From Paenibacillus sp. FSL R5-0766 (GTDB taxonomy: Bacteria; Bacillota; Bacilli; Paenibacillales; Paenibacillaceae), in assembly GCF_037971845.1 (NCBI RefSeq), contig NZ_CP150227.1, forward strand, positions 806,001 through 870,000: a stretch of 64,000 bases of DNA, read 5' to 3'. The position numbers and the translations under genes were made by a program. Numbering within the stretch: position 1 is the first letter of the stretch; each line of letters opens with the position of its first letter. This document shows, in pieces, positions 41,544 through 49,368 of the stretch. Under the pieces are notes generated by a model. That model made no database searches. It saw only the letters and a list, made by a program, of their open reading frames with translations, and was not told the origin of the DNA.

Positions 41544-42809
41544 ATGGATATTCTGGTAGTAGGCGGCGGTGGCCGGGAACATGCCATCATCTGGGCGCTG
41601 GCAAAGAGTCCAAAGGTAGACAAGATTCACTGTGCACCGGGAAATGCAGGTATTGCTCAGCTCGCTGAGTGTCATGCCATTGCGGTAAATGAATTCGATA
41701 AACTAACGGCTCTTGCTGTAGAGCTTAAAGTGGGTCTGGTGGTTATTGGTCCGGATGATCCGCTTGCGGATGGGATCGTGGATGCATTTGACGTGACAGA
41801 TATTCCGGTATTCGGACCCCGTCGTAATGCAGCAGAGATCGAAGGAAGTAAAACGTTCATGAAGGATCTGCTGCACAAATACAACATTCCAACGGCAGCC
41901 TATGAAAAATTCGACAACTACGAACAGGCTCAAGCATACCTGAATGAGCAAGCAATTCCGGTTGTCATCAAGGCAGATGGTTTGGCAGCGGGCAAAGGTG
42001 TGACGGTAGCTTATTCGCGTGAAGAGGCTGATCAGGCACTTCGCAGTATCATGGTTGACAAAGTATTTGGTGAAGCAGGAGCCAAAGTGATTATCGAGGA
42101 ATTCCTCGCAGGACAGGAAATGTCGATTCTGGCTTTTGTCGATGGGGAGACGGTTCGTCCAATGGCTGCAGCACAGGATCACAAACCTGTATTCGATAAT
42201 GATCAGGGGCCAAACACAGGAGGTATGGGTACATATTCACCTTTGCCACACATTCCTGCATCCATTATTGAAGAAGCCGTAGAGACAATCATCAAACCAA
42301 CAGCCAAGGCCATGGTATCCGAAGGGCGTCCGTTCCAAGGCGTGTTGTTCGCTGGGCTGATGATTTCACCAGATGGTAAACCTAAAACGATTGAGTTCAA
42401 CGCACGTTTCGGTGATCCCGAGACACAGGTTGTTTTACCACGATTGAAGAGTGACCTGTTCGATATCTTCTGGGCAACCGTTCATGGCAAGCTGGCAGAC
42501 ATTGAAATTGAATGGAGCGATGAAGCCGCAGTATGTGTGGTGCTTGCTTCAGGAGGTTATCCGGGTCCTTATGCCAAAGGCGTAGTCATTGAAGGTCTGG
42601 ATCAAGTGCAAGATGCCGTGGTATTCCACGCAGGTACAGCGCGTAGTGAAGCAGGAGACTGGGTCACCAATGGTGGACGGATCCTGGGCGTAGTTGGCCT
42701 TGGTGCGGATATTGCAGAAGCTAGAAACAAAGCCTATGCACAGGCCGAATGTATCCATTTTGATGGCAAACATCAACGGACGGATATTGCTGCCAAAGCA
42801 CTGGTCTAG
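41544..42809 (+). CDS. purD: Phosphoribosylamine-glycine ligase (GAR synthetase)
   Basis: 421 residues from the ATG at 41544, behind GGAGGGGG; the frame 27 codons longer runs through the terminator. This ATP-grasp enzyme joins phosphoribosylamine and glycine. 'LVVGGGGREHAI' (residues 4-15), 'IKADGLAAGKGV' and 'GVLFAGLMIS' with 'EFNARFGDPETQ' are diagnostic. It is the last pur gene and is separated from purH by a terminator, so its expression may depend on read-through or an unseen promoter. Confidence 0.97.
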   Translation: MDILVVGGGGREHAIIWALAKSPKVDKIHCAPGNAGIAQLAECHAIAVNEFDKLTALAVELKVGLVVIGPDDPLADGIVDAFDVTDIPVFGPRRNAAEIEGSKTFMKDLLHKYNIPTAAYEKFDNYEQAQAYLNEQAIPVVIKADGLAAGKGVTVAYSREEADQALRSIMVDKVFGEAGAKVIIEEFLAGQEMSILAFVDGETVRPMAAAQDHKPVFDNDQGPNTGGMGTYSPLPHIPASIIEEAVETIIKPTAKAMVSEGRPFQGVLFAGLMISPDGKPKTIEFNARFGDPETQVVLPRLKSDLFDIFWATVHGKLADIEIEWSDEAAVCVVLASGGYPGPYAKGVVIEGLDQVQDAVVFHAGTARSEAGDWVTNGGRILGVVGLGADIAEARNKAYAQAECIHFDGKHQRTDIAAKALV

Positions 42810-42819
42810 AATGAATATT

Positions 42820-42870
42820 AAGAGCCCGTAAAGATGTGCGCCGTAAGGTTGTTGCATCCTGCGGGCTCTT
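42820..42870 (+). terminator. Probable terminator of the pur operon
   Basis: AAGAGCCCG (42820-42828) and CGGGCTCTT (42862-42870) form a nine-pair stem with a 33-base loop. The T tract after it is short, so this may act mainly as a 3' end stabiliser. Confidence 0.6.
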
Positions 42871-43300
42871 TGCTACGTATATAGATGTATCTTGTGCAAA
42901 CGGCTGGACTTGTCCATACGGGAAAGAACATGGGAAAGATACAGTACAGGATTAAATCAGGCATGTTTAATGCCCTAAATTAAGGGGTAGTATTTTTATA
43001 AATTGGACTATACTAATTATGTGAAGAATATCACCTTATAAGGTCATACCAAACATATTATATAAAGTTCGTAACATACATAAAGACTAATTTGTGAACA
43101 TTAAACTGTAAGCTTGTGCCAAACCATAACGTGCAACTGGATGGTTGTGCTGGAATCATGGTATACTTTTCGGAAACAGGAATGCGTATGAGGGGAGGTG
43201 GATATCTATTGGGTAGGCGATATTGTAAATTGTCCAAATGGCGAATCTAGGTGGAGTTAAGCGAGGAACAATTGACAGCATGAGGGGTAACCCGATTTGA
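42871..43300 (+). other. Long leader region upstream of the CNNM genes
   Basis: About 430 AT-rich bases. A GGGGAGGTGG ribosome-like site at about 43194 stands before a 13-codon TTG frame at 43210, which may or may not be translated. I looked for an M-box or manganese aptamer and did not find the conserved core. Confidence 0.4.
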
Positions 43301-43417
43301 ATGGAGAAGTTTCTGCAAGTCATTGACTTCATCTTGAATTCCTGTTTTGTATTTTACAAGGTCAAACCGTACGACATATACAAATATGATCATTATTCGA
43401 TTTCATATAAGGCATAA
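43301..43417 (+). CDS. Possible small protein, 38 residues
   Basis: ATG at 43301 to TAA at 43417, after GAGGGG about 13 bases upstream. The peptide begins amphipathic to hydrophobic ('FLQVIDFILNSCFVFY') and ends Tyr/Lys/His-rich. It could be a small membrane-associated or leader peptide. The weak, distant ribosome site keeps confidence low. It ends 70 bases before the unusual CNNM ribosome site. Confidence 0.3.
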   Translation: MEKFLQVIDFILNSCFVFYKVKPYDIYKYDHYSISYKA

Positions 43418-43486
43418 GCCATGATGAACGAAAAAACAGCGGATGAATGGTTAACGTAGTTAACGGATCACGCTGTAACTATCTCT

Positions 43487-43520
43487 GGAGGTGAATCCCT
43501 GAGAACCGGGGAAATCATTG
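43487..43520 (+). promoter_or_regulatory. Hairpin-bridged ribosome site of CNNM gene 1
   Basis: GGAGGTG (43487-43493) is 24 bases from the TTG start (43518). Between them TCCCT-GGGGA can fold a 17-base hairpin (43496-43512, one G-T pair), leaving seven unpaired bases of effective spacing. The second CNNM gene has the same layout with different stem bases. Confidence 0.6.
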
Positions 43521-44855
43521 GACATAATTACCATATTGAATATCGCTTTACTTATTATCTTGATTGCATTGACTGCATTTTTCGTAGCATCGGAATTTGC
43601 TGTAGTCAAAATTCGTACATCAAGAGTGGATCAACTGGTCGCGGAAGGCAATAAAAAGGCAGTACTCGCCAAAAAAGTTGTCTCGGACCTGGATTATTAT
43701 CTGTCAGCCTGTCAGCTCGGTATTACGGTCACCGCACTGGGATTGGGTGCACTCGGAAAACCGACGGTTGAGAGATTGTTATATCCGGTATTCAATTATT
43801 TAGATGTACCTGCTTCAATCTCGTCGATTGCTTCTTATGCGATCGCCTTTATACTCGTTACGTTCTTGCATGTGGTTGTTGGTGAGATGGCACCCAAAAC
43901 GCTGGCGATTCAGTTTTCGGAAAAACTGACGTTGATGCTCTCCCCATCGCTATACTGGTTTGGTAAAGTCATGTACCCATTCATCTGGGCGCTTAATGGA
44001 GCCTCCCGTGTTCTTCTGCGGGGATTCGGTGTGAAGCCTGCCAAACATGATCAAGCCTACTCGGAGGACGAGATCAAAATCATCATGAACCAGAGTTATG
44101 AAGGGGACGAGAACAACAAGACCAAGCTTTCATATCTGGAAAATGTATTTGTGTTCGACGAACGTGATGCCAAAGACATCATGGTACCGCGTACGGAACT
44201 AGTGACATTAGATCAGGATATGACCTATGACGATATTATTCCTATATTGGATGAACATAACTATTCACGTTACCCTGTAATCGAGGATGGGGACAAGGAC
44301 CGCATTATCGGCGTTGTGAATGTGAAAAAGATTTTGCCTGACATGGTTGCCGCAAGATCGTATCAACTACGGGAGTTCGTTCGTGAGATCCCATTCGTCT
44401 CCGAAGTTACAAGTATTCAGGATGCAATGATTAAAATGCAGCAGGAACGTGTACACATGGCCGTGGTTGTGGATGAATACGGCGGTACCTCGGGTATCAT
44501 TACGATGGAGGATATTCTGGAGGAGCTTGTCGGTGAGATACGCGATGAATTCGATGATGATGAGGTGGCCGATATTCAGGAGACCGGAGAGAATCAATAT
44601 CTCATTAATGGCCGGGTACTTTTGGATGAACTGGAGCGGCAGTTCGGACTTAGCTTTGAAGGAAATGAAGAGATGGACACCGTGGCCGGATGGATTCAAT
44701 ACCAGAAGGGTGTAGGGGTGGAAAAAGGAGACACGGTAGAACACGGCGATTATGTCTGGACCGTTGTGGACACCGAAAATTATCACATCAAGCAAGTTCT
44801 TCTGGAACGAGTGAGCGGTGCGCAGATTGAGGAAGCTACTAGCGACCTAGCGTGA
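43518..44855 (+). CDS. CNNM/CBS/CorC_HlyC-domain membrane transporter (hemolysin C-like)
   Basis: 445 residues starting at TTG. An N-terminal CNNM (DUF21) membrane domain with about four segments (1-170) includes 'FVASEFAVVKIR', 'SACQLGITVTALGLGALG' and 'VVGEMAPKTLAIQ'. Two CBS motifs follow, the first at 'DIMVPRTELVTLD', the second ending 'GGTSGIITMEDILEELVGEI'. A C-terminal CorC_HlyC domain (about 350-430) contains 'YLINGRVLLDELERQFGL'. Relatives export Mg2+ or Co2+ and respond to ATP through the CBS pair. The nearby paralogue lacks the last domain. The start relies on the hairpin-bridged ribosome site. Confidence 0.93.
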   Translation: MDIITILNIALLIILIALTAFFVASEFAVVKIRTSRVDQLVAEGNKKAVLAKKVVSDLDYYLSACQLGITVTALGLGALGKPTVERLLYPVFNYLDVPASISSIASYAIAFILVTFLHVVVGEMAPKTLAIQFSEKLTLMLSPSLYWFGKVMYPFIWALNGASRVLLRGFGVKPAKHDQAYSEDEIKIIMNQSYEGDENNKTKLSYLENVFVFDERDAKDIMVPRTELVTLDQDMTYDDIIPILDEHNYSRYPVIEDGDKDRIIGVVNVKKILPDMVAARSYQLREFVREIPFVSEVTSIQDAMIKMQQERVHMAVVVDEYGGTSGIITMEDILEELVGEIRDEFDDDEVADIQETGENQYLINGRVLLDELERQFGLSFEGNEEMDTVAGWIQYQKGVGVEKGDTVEHGDYVWTVVDTENYHIKQVLLERVSGAQIEEATSDLA

Positions 44856-44950
44856 TGTTGGTTCGATCATGACTGTAATCTAGGGTTTGACTGCCTATTT
44901 GGCTACTGCCCTCAGAATTTAAAGCGTTTTGGCAACGTAACAGTGTAGGG

Positions 44951-45064
44951 GACGGAATCGATTCTGAAGAAGCGTAGCATTCGCGTTTGCAAACCAATTT
45001 TAAACCTTTGAAAACAACAATCAGGAAAATTTGGAGGCAATGGCGATCGGAAGAACGAGCCGTC
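44951..45064 (+). repeat. Dispersed hairpin repeat, copy E (between CNNM genes)
   Basis: 114 bases, outer arms GACGG-TCG-TTCT and AGAA-CGA-CCGTC. Then TTCGC, TTTGCAAACC facing GGAGGCAA, GCGATCGG, and the tip CCAATTTT/AAAATTTGG. It keeps the GAAGAAGCG and CGATCGGAAG blocks. It is the most diverged plus-strand copy and the only one outside the pur operon. Confidence 0.68.
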
Positions 45065-45105
45065 ATCGGAACATCACTCGTGCAACCTTAATATAAATTT
45101 TACTT

Positions 45106-45139
45106 GGAGGTGAATCCCTCAACCTGAGGGAAATCATTG
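45106..45139 (+). promoter_or_regulatory. Hairpin-bridged ribosome site of CNNM gene 2
   Basis: GGAGGTG (45106-45112) is again exactly 24 bases from TTG (45137). TCCCTCA and TGAGGGA form a perfect seven-pair, 17-base hairpin (45115-45131), leaving seven bases of spacing. The stem differs from gene 1 yet pairs, and both flanks (TGGAGGTGAA and AAATCATTGGAC) are conserved. Confidence 0.7.
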
Positions 45140-46219
45140 GACGGAATAATAGCCTTGAATTTATTTTTAGTAGCCGTATTTATAGGTCTGACAGCCTTTT
45201 TCGTTGGAGCCGAATTTGCAATTCTTAAAGTACGGATGTCCCGAATCGATCAATTGATCTCGGAAGGAAACAAAAAGGCAGTACTGGCCAAAAAAGTGGC
45301 GCACAACCTGGATTATTATCTGTCGGCATGTCAATTGGGGATTACCATCACGGCGCTGGTATTGGGAGCCTTGGGTGAACCTACCGTTGAGAAAATGCTG
45401 CATCCGCTCTTTGAGCGCATGGAAGTGCCGGCGGCATTGTCTACCGTGCTTTCCTACGGTATCGCTCTGGCGATCATTACGTTCCTGCACGTGGTAATTG
45501 GTGAATTGGCACCGAAAACACTGGCGATTCAGTTTGCAGAGAGAATGACGCTGTTGCTGGCACCACCACTGTACTGGTTCGGTAAAATCATGAATCCGTT
45601 CATTTATGCATTAAATGGAGCTGCTCGTCTGTTGCTTGGTATCTTTGGTGTAAAACCTGCCGGACATGATACCGTTCACTCGGAAGAAGAGCTGAAGCTG
45701 ATTATGGCACAGAGCTATGAGAGTGGCGAGATCAACCAGACGGAGCTGGACTATCTCAAAAACATTTTTGCTTTTGATGAGCGTCTGCTTCAGGAGATCA
45801 TGATTCCACGAGATAAAATTGTTACGTTGAATAAGGAAATGCCACTTGATCAGATCATTGAAACGCTGAATCGACACGAATACACGAGATACCCTGTTAT
45901 TGCGAATGGGGATCAGGCGCATTTTGTGGGCTTTATCAACACCAAAGAAATGCTGACGAGTGTAGCTGCGGGCAGAGACTTCAATATGGAGACATTTGTT
46001 CACAATACGCCGAGTTTCTCCGAGCGTTCTCCAATCAAGGATGTACTGATCCAGATGCAGCAAAGCCGCGTACACATTGCAACCGTGAAAAACGAGGCAG
46101 GTGGTACGGTTGGTATGGTTACAATGGAGGATATCCTTGAAGAGATTGTCGGAGATATCAAGGATGAATACGAGCATAAAGATTTGGTGAATCCACCAAA
46201 AAGAATGAAACTGGTTTAA
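45137..46219 (+). CDS. Second CNNM/CBS transporter, lacking the CorC_HlyC domain
   Basis: 360 residues from a TTG start. It closely matches gene 1 through the CNNM domain ('SACQLGITITALVLGALG', 'VIGELAPKTLAIQ') and CBS pair ('EIMIPRDKIVTLN', 'GGTVGMVTMEDILEEIVGDI'), but ends about 15 residues after the second CBS motif. This fits a tandem duplication with loss of the C-terminal domain. The stop is clean and a terminator follows, so it looks like a stable short form rather than a frameshift. It may form heteromers with gene 1 (inference). Confidence 0.92.
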   Translation: MDGIIALNLFLVAVFIGLTAFFVGAEFAILKVRMSRIDQLISEGNKKAVLAKKVAHNLDYYLSACQLGITITALVLGALGEPTVEKMLHPLFERMEVPAALSTVLSYGIALAIITFLHVVIGELAPKTLAIQFAERMTLLLAPPLYWFGKIMNPFIYALNGAARLLLGIFGVKPAGHDTVHSEEELKLIMAQSYESGEINQTELDYLKNIFAFDERLLQEIMIPRDKIVTLNKEMPLDQIIETLNRHEYTRYPVIANGDQAHFVGFINTKEMLTSVAAGRDFNMETFVHNTPSFSERSPIKDVLIQMQQSRVHIATVKNEAGGTVGMVTMEDILEEIVGDIKDEYEHKDLVNPPKRMKLV

Positions 46220-46269
46220 GAAGCAGTAATACAGGAATACGAAACAACCTAATCAATCGTTATAATGCT

Positions 46270-46305
46270 AAGCAGGTTCCCGGAGTGATCGGGGCCTGCT
46301 TTTTG
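46270..46305 (+). terminator. Rho-independent terminator after CNNM gene 2
   Basis: AAGCAGG-CCC pairs with GGG-CCTGCTT, then TTTT. Confidence 0.9.
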
Positions 46306-46333
46306 TATTTAATCTTAATTTTAAAATAAAAGC

Positions 46334-46386
46334 TTGCATATTGTGGTTCAATGGATTAATATGAATTTAAAGAATCTTAATTTAAA
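46334..46386 (+). promoter_or_regulatory. Predicted promoter of the dioxygenase pair with direct repeats
   Basis: TTGCAT (46334-46339), 17 bases, TAATAT (46357-46362). Just downstream, AATTTAAAGA occurs twice about 15 bases apart (46364-46388), overlapping the likely transcript start, a possible repressor site. It does not resemble the Bacillus MhqR operator. Confidence 0.5.
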
Positions 46387-46462
46387 GATAAATAACGAAA
46401 AGCAATAAATAAAAGAAGCAAAAACAACCTATGATACAACTAAAACCAAGGGAGTGGAGATT

Positions 46463-47413
46463 ATGTTCAGAACTTCAGGAATTCATCATATTACCGCTTT
46501 TGTTGACGATGCGCAGAAAAACGTTGATTTTTATGCAGGTGTGTTGGCGCTCAGACTGGTGAAAAAAACAATTAACTTTGATGCACCGGACGTGTATCAC
46601 TTGTATTACGGGAATGAGCAGGGTGCACCGGGCACAATCATTACCTTTTTCCCACAACAAAATTCAAGAAGAGGTGTCATTGGGTCAGGTCAGACTGGAG
46701 TTACCGTATATGCGGTTCCTGTAGGAAGCCTGCCTTTCTGGAAAGAACGTCTTGCTTCCTTCGACATTCCATATGAAAATAAAACCAGATTTGGTGAGCA
46801 GTACATTCGTTTCTTCGACAAAGGGGGTCTGCTGCTTGAACTGGTTGAGCGTGAAGGCGGTCAGCCAAGCAACTGGAGTTTCAACGGTGTGACACCGGAG
46901 CATGCCATTAAAGGATTTGGCGGAGCCGTATTGTTCAGCCACGTTCCTGAAAAAACCATGGACGTCTTGGTGAGCAAACTGGGTCTGGAGCAGGTCGGTG
47001 AAGAGAACGGACTCCTTCGTCTTCAGGCAAGCGGCGATATCGGTCAGATCATCGATATTCAGTCCACAGGCATCCAACGCGGGATTGGCGGAGCCGGTAC
47101 GGTCCACCATATTGCATGGCGTGCCAAAGATTACGCGGAGCATGAACAAATCCAGCAGGATCTTGAACAATCCGGGTATCATCCAACGCCAGTCATTGAC
47201 CGTCAATACTTCAACGCTGTGTATTTCCGGGAGCCGGGTGGTATACTGTTCGAACTGGCTACGGATCCTCCGGGATTTGCACGGGATGAACCAGCAGAGA
47301 GCATGGGTGAGAAACTGATGTTGCCTGAATGGTATGAACCACAGCGCGAACAGATTGAACAATTGTTGCCACGAATTGAAGTACGTGAATGGAAAGGGGA
47401 GTCCAAATCATGA
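46463..47413 (+). CDS. Ring-cleaving dioxygenase, VOC superfamily (MhqO/MhqA-like)
   Basis: 316 residues with two glyoxalase/VOC modules (about 5-150 and 155-280). Metal-ligand candidates are His in 'TSGIHHITAFV' (about residue 8), His in 'GTVHHIAWRAKD' and Glu in 'PGGILFELATDPPGF'. Relatives in Bacillus are induced by quinones and hydroquinones and open aromatic rings. The ATG at 46463 is preferred over the in-frame GTG nine bases earlier, which abuts GGGAG. The stop overlaps the next gene (ATGA); together they resemble the mhqO/mhqD detoxification set. The true substrate is unknown. Confidence 0.9.
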   Translation: MFRTSGIHHITAFVDDAQKNVDFYAGVLALRLVKKTINFDAPDVYHLYYGNEQGAPGTIITFFPQQNSRRGVIGSGQTGVTVYAVPVGSLPFWKERLASFDIPYENKTRFGEQYIRFFDKGGLLLELVEREGGQPSNWSFNGVTPEHAIKGFGGAVLFSHVPEKTMDVLVSKLGLEQVGEENGLLRLQASGDIGQIIDIQSTGIQRGIGGAGTVHHIAWRAKDYAEHEQIQQDLEQSGYHPTPVIDRQYFNAVYFREPGGILFELATDPPGFARDEPAESMGEKLMLPEWYEPQREQIEQLLPRIEVREWKGESKS

Positions 47414-48033
47414 CCACAACCAATACAATGAAACATATCTATAAAGCAGGTGCTCAGCCGGATGCGCCAACAATCCTGTTACTTCACGGTACAGGCGGAA
47501 CCGAGAACGATCTGGTTGGTCTGGCGGAGATGATCGCACCAGGAGCTGGCATACTTGGGGTGCGGGGTAATGTATCGGAGAACGGGATGCCCCGTTTCTT
47601 CCGCCGCCTGGCCGAAGGCATTTTTGACGAAGAGGATCTGATTGCTCGTACGGCAGAGCTGGGATCTTTTGTAGATGCAGCTGCGGTGGAATACGGTTTT
47701 GATCGCTCTAGCGTGTATGCACTGGGTTACTCTAACGGTGCCAACATTGCGGCAAGCTTGATCTTCCATCAAGCAGATGTATTCAAAGGTGCAATTCTGC
47801 ATCATCCGATGGTACCGCTGCGCGGACTTGACCTGCCGGATCTGAAAGGTCTGCCTGTGTTCATTGGTGCGGGCGAGAATGATCCGATTGTACCCAGACG
47901 TGAAACGGACGAATTGGCTTCGCTGCTCAGCGGTGCAGGTGCCGATGTAAACATGCATTGGGAGCGTCAGGGTCATCAGTTGACTCGTACCGAGGCTGAA
48001 GCCGCGGCAGCTTGGTTTAAGACACAGGCGTAA
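47410..48033 (+). CDS. Alpha/beta hydrolase, phospholipase/carboxylesterase family (MhqD-like)
   Basis: 207 residues from the ATG at 47410, overlapping the dioxygenase by four bases with GGGGAG upstream. 'ILLLHGTGGTENDL' is the oxyanion-hole region. The nucleophile Ser lies in 'ALGYSNGANIA' (about residue 107), the Asp in 'GENDPIVP' and the His in 'RQGHQLT'. MhqD-type esterases are co-induced with ring-cleaving dioxygenases under quinone stress and may hydrolyse ring-opening products. The coupling here supports that role (inference). A terminator follows. Confidence 0.9.
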   Translation: MTTTNTMKHIYKAGAQPDAPTILLLHGTGGTENDLVGLAEMIAPGAGILGVRGNVSENGMPRFFRRLAEGIFDEEDLIARTAELGSFVDAAAVEYGFDRSSVYALGYSNGANIAASLIFHQADVFKGAILHHPMVPLRGLDLPDLKGLPVFIGAGENDPIVPRRETDELASLLSGAGADVNMHWERQGHQLTRTEAEAAAAWFKTQA

Positions 48034-48098
48034 ATTGGGTGTTTCCTTATTGAATGAGCAGTATGTTTAATCCTAGGTATCGTGAAGCTAAAGCAGTT

Positions 48099-48137
48099 AA
48101 AAACAGCCCTGATGGAAATTGAAATCGGGCTGTTTTT
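48099..48137 (+). terminator. Rho-independent terminator
   Basis: AAAAACAGCCC-GAT pairs with ATC-GGGCTGTTTTT. It ends the dioxygenase-esterase unit. Confidence 0.92.
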
Positions 48138-48158
48138 GTATATTTTTATATATGATGG

Positions 48159-48212
48159 CCAGCCGCATATGGCTGGGACAGTTACCCGATCTGATTATGG
48201 ATCGGGTTTTCT
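48159..48212 (+). terminator. Two further hairpins before the hydrolase gene
   Basis: CCAGCC-GGCTGG (48159-48176) has no T tract. ACCCGATC-GATCGGGT (48184-48207) is a perfect eight-pair stem followed by TTTCTTTTT and looks like a second terminator or an attenuator in the leader of the hydrolase at 48415. Confidence 0.65.
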
Positions 48213-48414
48213 TTTTCATAAGGAAAAAGGAGGCTTAGCAGAACGGTGGGGCGGGGAATGATCCTTGAAACGTGATAGATGCGACAGAACGCCTGTATCT
48301 TGCTGAAGCAACATGGTTGTCGTAAAGCATGGATTATTCTATAATGAAGTAATTGATAATCATTTTCAATTAGATTCGGTGATAGATGACTATGCATGTA
48401 ATCAGGAGGGAAAT

Positions 48415-49305
48415 ATGAATCCTAACCCTAGCTCACATACATTTGGTTCAAGTGCGTTTGTTCAGACCCGCGATGGTCGCAAACTACATTATATGTACAG
48501 GGGAACAGGCGATCTAACGGTTGTATTTGAGTCCGGTATGGGCGCCTCCAGATCAAACTGGGGACTGGTTGCACCAGCCATTGCTGAGCATGCACGTGCT
48601 GTTGTGTATGATAGGGCAGGCGCAGGACGAAGTGACGTCGACTCGGCTCCGCGCAGTCTTGAACGCATTGCAGGAGATCTAGGGGATCTGCTGACGGCTC
48701 TTGGTTCGGGCCCATTCATTCTGGTTGGACATAGCTGGGGAGGTACGATTGTACGGGCTGCGGCAGCTGCACATCTATCTCGATTACGTGGCATTATTCT
48801 GGTAGATCCATCAGACGAGCATTGCGAAATGTATTTTTCCAAGCTTACTAAAAAGAGCTTTGCCATTAACGGTTTCATTATTCCAATCATGGCGCGGACT
48901 GGCTTATATAAGATGCTTGGCAGCAAAGCTGGAAGTGTTCAGCCTGACGATGTGGCAGCGGATCACCTCAAGGAGGATTTCACTGTACGGGCAGCCAGCA
49001 CGATGCTTGCAGAAGGCAAAACATTTCTGGATGACATGGCAGCGTTGCTGAAACATCCTCCGGCTCTAGGTGATCTGGAAGTTAGCGTGATCTCGGGTAC
49101 GAAACCGGGCAAGGGAGAGGGGAAAATCAGACCCGCCCTTATCACGGCGCATCGCCAGACGGTGAGCCAACTATCCAATGCGAGATGGATTGGGGCGGAT
49201 CAATCGGGACATATGGTTATGTATACAGACCCTCAGGTCATTATTGATGAAATTGTACGAATGATAAATGATGTGAGCTCAGGCGCAAGAACAGAACAAA
49301 AGTGA
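48415..49305 (+). CDS. Alpha/beta hydrolase
   Basis: 296 residues from the ATG at 48415, directly behind AGGAGGGA; the frame 34 codons longer has no ribosome site. It is an alpha/beta-fold hydrolase with 'VVFESGMGASRSNW' (oxyanion region), nucleophile Ser in 'LVGHSWGGTIV', 'LVDPSDEH' and a late His in 'QSGHMVMY'. No signal peptide is seen, so it is likely cytoplasmic. The substrate is unknown. The downstream ilvA is 63 bases away on the same strand but has its own ribosome site, and co-transcription is possible. Confidence 0.87.
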   Translation: MNPNPSSHTFGSSAFVQTRDGRKLHYMYRGTGDLTVVFESGMGASRSNWGLVAPAIAEHARAVVYDRAGAGRSDVDSAPRSLERIAGDLGDLLTALGSGPFILVGHSWGGTIVRAAAAAHLSRLRGIILVDPSDEHCEMYFSKLTKKSFAINGFIIPIMARTGLYKMLGSKAGSVQPDDVAADHLKEDFTVRAASTMLAEGKTFLDDMAALLKHPPALGDLEVSVISGTKPGKGEGKIRPALITAHRQTVSQLSNARWIGADQSGHMVMYTDPQVIIDEIVRMINDVSSGARTEQK

Positions 49306-49368
49306 TACAATACAAAGAAAAGCAGTGCGCGACATTGCTAGACCATAAAAGCGGAGTGTGGAGACAAC

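Noticed and set aside
42871..43500. M-box or yybP-ykoY riboswitch before the CNNM genes
   Set aside because: The conserved cores of these aptamers are not recognisable, although metal control would be plausible.
31241..45064. Insertion sequence or transposase remnants linked to the hairpin repeats
   Set aside because: No transposase-like coding sequence occurs in the window, and I see no clear target-site duplications at the copies.
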